37,644 bases of DNA. It comes from Chlamydomonas sphaeroides. Its lineage: Eukaryota > Chlorophyta > Chlorophyceae > Chlamydomonadales > Chlamydomonadaceae. A program made the position numbers and the translations under genes. The stretch lies in contig BDDC01000892.1 of assembly GCA_001662425.1 (NCBI GenBank), positions 2,327-39,970 on the forward strand, written 5' to 3'. Within the stretch, counting starts at the first letter, position 1; the number at the start of each line of letters is the position of its first letter. Below are positions 31,374-37,644 of the stretch, in pieces. The notes beneath the pieces are model-generated. The model worked only from the letters and a program-made list of their open reading frames with translations, was not told the DNA's origin and did no database searches.

Positions 31374-33890
31374 GCGCCGTGCACGGCTTGGGGCAGCTGT
31401 GCGCATGGGGGAAAGGGGGCGGCGTGCCGTTCGGGCTGCCAAGGCCCCATCGTGAACGCCGAGAGGCGCCCGTCGACGAGTCACGGGGGGCGGGCGGGCG
31501 GGCAGAGTGCTTCCAGTTGCGCCAGGCCGGCCAGACCCGTGGCGCGCCGTGTGGCGGGAGGCGGCGGGATGTGTCGGTTGGGTGTTGCGTGCATCGGTGT
31601 ATGCAGGGAAGCCAAGCTGCTATGGGCGCGGCGCGTTTTGTGGATTTACGATTCGTCGAGGCGCGCTGCGCACCCAGCGGTGCAACCTCTGCACAAACGC
31701 GCCTCCCTCGCCCTCCTCCTCGGAGCAGCCGTGCGCGGCGCTTGCTGCCGCTGTTGTGGTCGGCGCGTGCCTGCTGCTTGTGTGGCTCGCAACTGGCCGC
31801 GCAGCTGCCGTGCGGCGATGTAAACTGCGACGCGCAGCTGTCGCAGGGGCGTCGTTTGGAGTGGGGATGGGGGCGGGGACGCGCCCGTAGGCGCGGTGGC
31901 CGAGTGGCTGCTGCGCGGCGCACATGGCTTCTTGTCTTGTGCCGTGCATACGTTGTTATACACCTGGACGTTGCTGTGACAAGAGCGCGGGCGCGCTGCG
32001 TGGTGTCCCAGCGCCGCGATGGGCTGCGTGCATCGACGTGCAGTGGCGCGCAGCGGAGCGGGGCGGCAGGCTACGGCGCTGCTGTGAAAGGCGAGCGGGC
32101 GCACGACGCCAGCGGTTGCAAGGCTCTGCGGGACGCGGGGCGCCCTCAGCACAGCAAAAGCCGGCTCGGCCGCCCGCGAGCCGCACTGCAAACGCCCCGG
32201 CCGCGTCCCCACACGCGCCTGCGTCCCCCGGCTACCACCCTCGCAGCCTCCGAGCCGCCTCTTCCCATGCGCACCCACAGCTGCCACGCTCCTGACGACC
32301 GCAGCACTCGCTCACTCGCTCTCAAGGCCTCTCGGCGCCGCCCGGCTGCCACCTGCGGCAAAGAGCCGAGGCACCCCGCTGCCAGCAGCGCCGCCCTGGC
32401 GGGCGCCCGGCCGCCGGCGAGGGCGGGGCGCGCCGCCCCCGGCAAAGAATGGTCTCTCGTCTCTCACGGATGGGACCTGCGCAAGGCCCCCAGACCTCTC
32501 ATCCTCCTGCGGCCAACGGCACCACCAGCCTCTACCGCCCGGGCCCTGCCGCAACAGCAGCCCAGCCCCAGTGCCCCGGCCCACCTGCCTCCAAACAACC
32601 CGCAGGCCCGCGCCTCAAATCAATTGCGGGCCCGCCGCCGTCGCCGCCTCGCCCGGCCGCAGGCCTTTTGTTGTCTCTCTCGCCGCTCTCAATCTGCCGC
32701 CCTGGCCGAAGCCAAAGCTGGGGCCCCAGCTGCGCCGTTCCTAGCCTACACGCCCCCGGGCCAGTGCTAGCCTGCAGGGGCGGTGCGGTATCGCCCGCCC
32801 CTGACCGCAGGAGACTGCCGCTCTCGTGCTGATCTGGACTGGCCGCGAGCCCCCTCCCCGTCATGGGCCCAAGTGGCGCAGCGCCTCGTCGGCGCCCTGC
32901 CGCCCCCACCCGAGCTGATGCAAGCGGGCTTGCCGCCGGGGCTCCGAAGCCCCACAGCGCACACACGTGCCCACCGCCCGAACCCCCCGATGCCCATCGC
33001 GCACCACCTCCACAGCACAACACGGCTAGGCACGAAGGCGCGCCTCGCCCTCGCGCACACACGCACACACGCACACAGACATGCACATAGGTTTTAAGCC
33101 GTCAGTCACAGCGCCCCTCCGCCTGTTGCTCGTGGCCCGCATCGGCACCGTGGTGCGAGGCGTGCTCAGCCCCCCGGCCCAGCCTTGTCGCGAGAGGCGG
33201 CCCTCGGCCGGCGGCAAGGCCCGCCTACGCCTGCCCCTCTGCCCATCCGCCCGTGCGAGCTGCCTAGCAAGACGGCTCCTGCCTAGCACTGCCCGAACCA
33301 GAGATACTGTGCATTACCCTGCTTCCCTTGCGAGGCGCAGGGCCAAGAGCTGCCGAGCTGAGCTTCCCACCGCCAAGACAGAGGCTGCTGCCGCCGCGCG
33401 CCAAGCGTCAGGAGAGCTGCGCCGCCGGGCGTCCGCCGGACACGTGTCCGAAAGACGGAGCGGCCGTCGCGCTCGGCCGCCACCGCGCAGGTCCCCACCA
33501 GCGGGGGCCCTAAAAACGGGTCGGCGCCCACTGCACGGCTGCGCGGATAAAGCCGTGCAGCCGCAGCCAGGGAGCCATCAGCGCCGCTGGCAGCGTGTCG
33601 GCGCCTGGGCCGTGCGGGAGGACGCTGCGGCGCCCTCTCCAGCTGCTGCGAGCGAGCAGCAGCTGGAGAGCAGCTTAGTACTGGGCGTCGGCGCCGCCGC
33701 CAGCGCCGCTGCCGCCGCCACGGCCGCCACCGCTGCAAGGCCGAGCGGCAAGGGCATATACCCAGGGGCGGGCTTAGAATGGGGCCCAACCCGTGCTTGC
33801 CAACCAACGATTTGAAAGGTGCGCATGGCTACGCTCTTGCAACACGGTAGGCGCTCAAATCCCAGCCCTGTTTTTGGCCGTGTTGGGGGC
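31374..33890. other. Intergenic region between convergent glyoxalase II and RNA-binding protein genes
   Basis: About 2.5 kb between two stop codons facing each other. The left part is the glyoxalase UTR up to its TGTAA. The rest (31830-33890) is GC-rich with a CA-rich microsatellite at 33053-33085 (ACACACG units). One frame stays open for 574 codons across 31046-32770, but it overlaps the real last glyoxalase exon in another frame and has no motif. No TGTAA for the minus-strand gene was found within 900 bp of its stop. Confidence 0.5.
31819..31823 (+). other. TGTAA poly(A) signal candidate, glyoxalase II
   Basis: TGTAA within GGCGATGTAAACTGC, about 446 nt past the glyoxalase stop, a usual distance for chlorophycean genes. 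Confidence 0.6.
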
Positions 33891-35659
33891 TCACCTCTGC
33901 CCGCCGTATGCCGGTGCGTAGCCGTACCCGCCGTAGCCGTACCCGCCGTAGCCCATCATGTTGCCGTACCCGCCGTAGCCCATCATGCCGAAGTTGCCGT
34001 ACCCTACGGCGCGCATCACGGACCGATTCTCGTCAGCCCCGAACCGACCTAGGTCCCACTTCGGCGCCTTTCCCCCAGCCACCGTGACCTAGACCTCCGC
34101 GGATGTTCCCGAGAGCATGCCGGCAATAGCAGCAGCGCGCCGCAACGCGCGGCGTTGTGCACAGGACGGCCTTCATTTGCCTCAGGAGACCCGCAAGGGA
34201 CCCGCCGCCCGGTGCTTACCGGTGCCGTAGCCGTAGCCGGCGTACCCGCCGGGGAAGCCGCCGTACGCCCCTATTCGCAAACACGACGAGGGAACAATGT
34301 GCGGGCGGCTCTGGGCGAGCTGGCCTTGTGCAGGCCACGCAACAGCGGGGCCGAGCATTGGGGCTCGCAGCCATGAACATCACATCGCGCGACACAGCAC
34401 GGCACGGCACAGCACGAAGGTTCGGCAGGTGCAGACGCAACTGACTTGGGGCCGAGCACACGGCAAGTCCCTATGCCCCGGAAGCCCGCCCCTCCCCCGG
34501 TGCGCCCTTCGCGCAGCTCACCGTTTACGTAGCCCTCCACCTCACCTGCGCCGTAACCGCCGTACCCCCCGGCATAGTAGCCGCCGCGGCCGCCTCCGCG
34601 GCCGCCGCCATAGCCGTAGCCGCCGGCGACGCCGCCGCGGCCGCCGCGGCCGCCCGACTGCGGCCCCGAGCCCTTGGGGGTGGCGTTCTTCACCTCCACC
34701 TGCTTCCCGCCGAGCTCGTGCATCTGGCCAGCGGTGAACACCTTCTCCACGGACGCCTCCTCGCCAAAGGTGACGAACCTGGGCGCGACACGACGACACC
34801 CGCGGTAGCGGTCCGGCGGTTAAAAGGCGTCGCGGCATGAACGGCGCACGCACGCACGCGCCACGGCCCCCGCCTCGCGAGGGCCAAGGAGACTCCATTT
34901 CGATAGCTGCCGTGCGTACCCGAAGCCCCGCGACCGCCCGCTCGTGTGATCGACCATGACCAGCGCCTCCGTGACCGCGCCATACTGCTCGAAGTGAGTT
35001 TTGAGTTGCGCTGCGGGGTCATGCGGGCAGTGTTCGTTTCGTTCTGGGTCACGGCAGCAAGCAAGGAGGCTGCGATGGCTCACCATCGTCGGTTTCAGGC
35101 GCGAGGCCCCCAACGAATATCTTCTTGGTCCGGGGCTGCTGGCCACCCTCTCCGTGGGGCACCGAAGGCTTGGCGTCGATCTGGGCGGCAGGCGTGCAAG
35201 GCGTTACAACTAGCAAGCGCCTCTCGCAGCTCGGTGCCTTACCTGTCGGCCATCTATCGTGTGTGGCTCAGCGCAAGCTGCTTGTGCTGCCGCAGGGTCC
35301 GCGAACGTAATGAAGCCAAAGCCACGGGGCCGGCGGGTGGCGCGGTCGCGCATCACCACCTAGCGAGGGGAGCAATCGCTGAACCATCAACACGCGAGCG
35401 AGTCAGGCCCACGTCTGCAGGCCCAGCACGAGCAGCGTACCACATCCTGCACGTCGCCATACTTGGCGAAGTACTCCTTGAGCTTCTCTGCGGACGTGAC
35501 GACGGACAATCAGCAGGCGGTCGCAACACCTCCCGTCTTGCAGACTCGTTTCATACCTTCCGTGGTGTCCCATGACAGGCCACCTAGAAAGAGCTTAGCT
35601 CCGGCCGTCGCCCTGCGGTTGCGAGGCACACTTGCAACGAGCTGCGCGTTCATCGCCAT
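33891..35659 (-). CDS. Two-RRM glycine-rich hnRNP-like RNA-binding protein
   Basis: Eight exons on the minus strand join in frame to about 283 residues: 35659-35557, 35487-35441, 35359-35243, 35180-35084, 35010-34920, 34778-34546, 34270-34220, 34003-33891. RRM1 has KLFLGGLSW (RNP2) and RGFGFITF (RNP1, residues 62-69); RRM2 has KIFVGGL (109-115) and RGFGFVTF (149-156), followed by VEVKNATPKG. The rest is Gly/Tyr-rich (GRGGRGG, GGYGGYG, MMGYGGYGNMMGYGGYGY), as in hnRNP A/B, DAZAP1-like and plant hnRNP1 proteins that bind nuclear or cytoplasmic mRNA. The start is the first Met after an in-frame TGA two codons upstream. Exon 6 has two same-phase donors (after 34546 or 34522); the longer form adds eight residues (EVEGYVN region). 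The stop TGA is embedded in AGGTGAGC, itself a donor-like sequence, so a further 3' exon is possible. Family sure, targets unknown. Confidence 0.92.
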
Positions 35660-36481
35660 CGATCAGAACGCACCCTGTGCTGGGCCCTGGGCTGGCTGGC
35701 TCATCCGCGGCGGCCATCAAGACGATGCTAGGGCTACGCAGGCGCGGAGTGAGCACGAGGTGTCAGGTCGACGCTGCTAGCGAGGGCTTGTGTGTATAAC
35801 GCTCGTCGAGCGAAGGACAACGGGGGCTCAACAGCTATTCTGGAGCCTCACCCTATGAATTGGGCTTGGTGAAGTGCAGAGCCTGTTTGGGGGGGGGCGG
35901 GGTTCATTAACCTGCTTTTTTCGCGCACCGTTGCCTGGGCCGAGAATCGAATTTGCGCCCCCGAGACGCCCCGCAAGAGCAAGTGAAGATAGCAGCATAC
36001 ATGGACCTTCGAACGAGCAGCCTGCGCGAGGCTGCGAAAACGGTGACCCAGGGGCCAAGGATTGCCGGAACCCACGCCGTTGCTGCACAGCCGTTATCTA
36101 CGTCGTGCCGCTGCAGTCGGTCGTGCAAGATGCCACAGACCTGCCAATGGGTGATACTGGCTGCGTGATCCTACATGGCCCTGGGTCCTGGGGGCTTCCG
36201 CAATTGCTACTGGTTGGTGGCAACCAGGGCTCCGTTCCTGCTCGTACACGCCGGAATCATCACACTCGGCTCGCCCTCTGCTCACCACCTCCTGCTGCCT
36301 CACCGCCTCCCCAACGTGCTCTCGCTGCAACCGCTGCGACACAGTGCTTATTCCGCTCACACTCAACCCTCACGCCCACAGCGCACCCTCGCCTGCTCTC
36401 TCCCCAGCGGCGCCAGCCCCTCACCCCTCCCTGCTTCCGCTGCCCCTGCAACCGCTGCCCCGCTCCCCAAGCCCGCACCCC
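35660..36481. other. Spacer between RNA-binding protein gene and RUS-like gene
   Basis: About 820 bp between the start of the RNA-binding gene and the stop of the next minus-strand gene, so it should contain the latter's 3' UTR and the former's promoter. It is less GC-rich than the genes. I saw no TGTAA on the minus strand, and no recognisable ORF. Confidence 0.45.
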
Positions 36482-37193
36482 TCACGCCGCCCGCAGCTCC
36501 CTCGCGGCCGAAGTCAGCAGCAGCCGGTTCTCCTTCGGGTTGAGCATCGTCTGCCCCAGCCGCCAGCCCTGCGCCTCCGCCTGCCGCAGAAACTCGGGGT
36601 AGCACGCCTCCACCACCCCATGCGCCCGCACCATGGCGCTCCGCCACGACGGCTCGCCCGGACCCAGCCCCGCCGCCGGCGCCACCGGCGCCGGCGCGGA
36701 CGAGACGGAGGCCGCGGCGGCGGGGCCGCGGCGGCGCTTGAACAGGCCGAGCCAGCGGCCGGCAGGAGCGGGCGGGGGCGGGGATTGCGCGGCGGAGGGG
36801 TCTCGCAGGTGGCCTGGCAGCGGCAGGGCGGGCGCCTGCAGGGGGCGGCCGTCCAGCAGGTGCAGGAAGACGTGGCCGAAGAAGGACGCCTGCAGCGGAG
36901 GTTGGCATTGGGGTGGGGGGAAGAGGGCCATCACTTGGGGAGTGCAGGAGAAAGGCGCGGTGTCGGGAAACAGCAAAGGGGCTGCATTGCGTTGCCGGAT
37001 GGCAGAGGGCGTTGGGCGCGGCGCCCGCTGCCAGGGCGGCTGCCCAACCCTGCCCCCACGCCCCCGGGCCCGCTCCCTCCTCGGGCCACGCCAGCCCCTG
37101 CTCCCCCCCCAGCAGCGCCCAGCGCCCACCTGCAGGCAGTCCATGGACGTGGCGCCCTCCCGCAGCAGCACGTAGGCGTTGCGCGTGTCGGGC
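36482..37193 (-). CDS. 3' end of a probable RUS (ROOT UVB SENSITIVE, DUF647) family protein
   Basis: Two exons are visible on the minus strand: 37193-37130 (PDTRNAYVLLREGATSMDCLQ) and 36889-36482 (SFFGHVFLHLLDGRPL ... stop after SAARELRAA); the upstream exons lie outside the window or beyond the repeat at the edge. The first block, a short strand then a 'LREGATSMDCLQASFF' helix, and the second, AHGVVEACYPEFLRQAEAQGW, resemble the C-terminal part of DUF647 proteins, where an 'x-ATS-D-LQA-F' helix is followed by a helix and a final 'F-L-x3-x4-GW' segment. Plant RUS proteins act in plastid-linked UV-B and vitamin B6-related development. A Pro/Ala-rich insertion with a basic FKRRRG patch separates the two conserved blocks. 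Assignment is by remembered family pattern only. Confidence 0.55.
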
Positions 37194-37483
37194 CTGCGGC
37201 CGGCAGCGGGCGGGACGAGGGGGTGGGCTTGGCATAGAGTGGGAGGGCAGGCCAGGATGGCGGGGGAGGGCCGGCACGCATATGGCGAGGCGGCGAGGCG
37301 GGGAGGGGGGCTGGTGAAGCCGCTCGCCCTGCCTGTGCGCATGAAGGACGCAAGCGCGGCTCTTTGGGAAAGCGCCTGCACTGGAGGAGACGGGCGGTCC
37401 CGATGTATGGGTGTTGGCGCCAACGCCCAACGAGAGGCCGGCATTGCGGTTGGGTGTGCGCGGGGCTGGTGGCGGTATGACGG

Positions 37484-37644
37484 GGTGTGCGGTCCGCGGC
37501 GCGGGCCGGGCGGCAGCGCTGCGGGCGGCCGGCGGCAATGGTGGCGCGCGGGCCCCGGGTGTGATGTTGCATAGGCGTATACTGAGCTGCCCATTGGACT
37601 TGTGGGGCAGGCCAGTAAGTTATCCTTGCGGAATTGAGGGTTGC
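37484..37644 (-). repeat. Dispersed hairpin repeat, copy 3 (inverted, right edge)
   Basis: Reverse complement of 15557-15717 with over 90 percent identity by eye, including the hairpin arms, TATACGCCTATGC, the CATCACACCCGGGG block and the GC-rich GCCGCCGGCCGCCCGC end. It lies upstream of the visible RUS-like exons, probably inside an intron of that gene, and may continue past the window. Confidence 0.92.

Noticed and set aside
31046..32770. 574-codon open frame on the plus strand
   Set aside because: It crosses an intron and the last exon of glyoxalase II in a wrong frame and is Arg/Ala/Pro-rich without motifs; stop-free length in very GC-rich DNA is not evidence of coding.
36482..37594. Single 370-codon minus-strand exon
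   Set aside because: The conserved blocks are split by a clear intron (GTGGGC at 37129, CTGCAG at 36890), and the upstream part runs through the dispersed repeat.

Overview
The window is nuclear DNA of a GC-rich green alga, most likely a chlorophycean. Four things point there: genes are split into many short exons by small GC-rich GT-AG introns; coding GC is very high; TGTAA, the chlorophycean poly(A) signal, lies a few hundred bases behind several stop codons; and the protein families are algal (TKL-type kinase with Ala/Gly/Ser-rich insertions, F-box/LRR proteins, two-RRM glycine-rich protein, RUS/DUF647). No bacterial operon, phage or CRISPR structure was seen. Species cannot be fixed from this window.

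Layout, left to right: (1) 1-559, plus strand, 3' end of an unrecognised gene with three 25-residue repeats and a CxxC...CxxC pair. (2) 1673-5006, minus, a six-exon F-box/LRR gene with an acidic Tyr/Asp tail. (3) 5518-7309, minus, a broken tandem paralogue of (2): in-frame stop in the F-box, most LRRs deleted, frameshifts, but an intact last exon. (4) 8195-12406, minus, spermidine synthase. (5) 12939-18773, plus, the catalytic subunit of tRNA-guanine (queuine) transglycosylase, 13 exons, divergent from (4). (6) 18774-20793, repeat-bearing intergenic DNA. (7) 20794-24442, plus, a TKL-like protein kinase of about 898 residues with a roughly 270-residue insertion in its N-lobe. (8) 24443-28288, no gene supported. 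(9) 28289-31373, plus, glyoxalase II with an apparent one-base frameshift in a G run. (10) 33891-35659, minus, a two-RRM hnRNP-like protein with a Gly/Tyr-rich tail. (11) 36482-37193 and beyond, minus, 3' end of a probable RUS/DUF647 gene.

The genes are mostly unrelated housekeeping functions (polyamine synthesis, tRNA modification, methylglyoxal detoxification, RNA binding, signalling), as is normal for a eukaryotic chromosome; no multi-gene system is evident. The more unusual content is: the F-box pair, one copy decaying but keeping a conserved C-terminal module; three well-supported GC-AG introns in two adjacent genes; a 160-bp hairpin-containing repeat family (two copies in one transglycosylase intron, one inverted at the right edge); a diverged direct repeat at 19.2/20.1 kb; and a duplicated exon edge inside a spermidine synthase intron. 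Exon boundaries were read by eye from splice consensus, phase and family similarity; each chain stays in frame except where stated.
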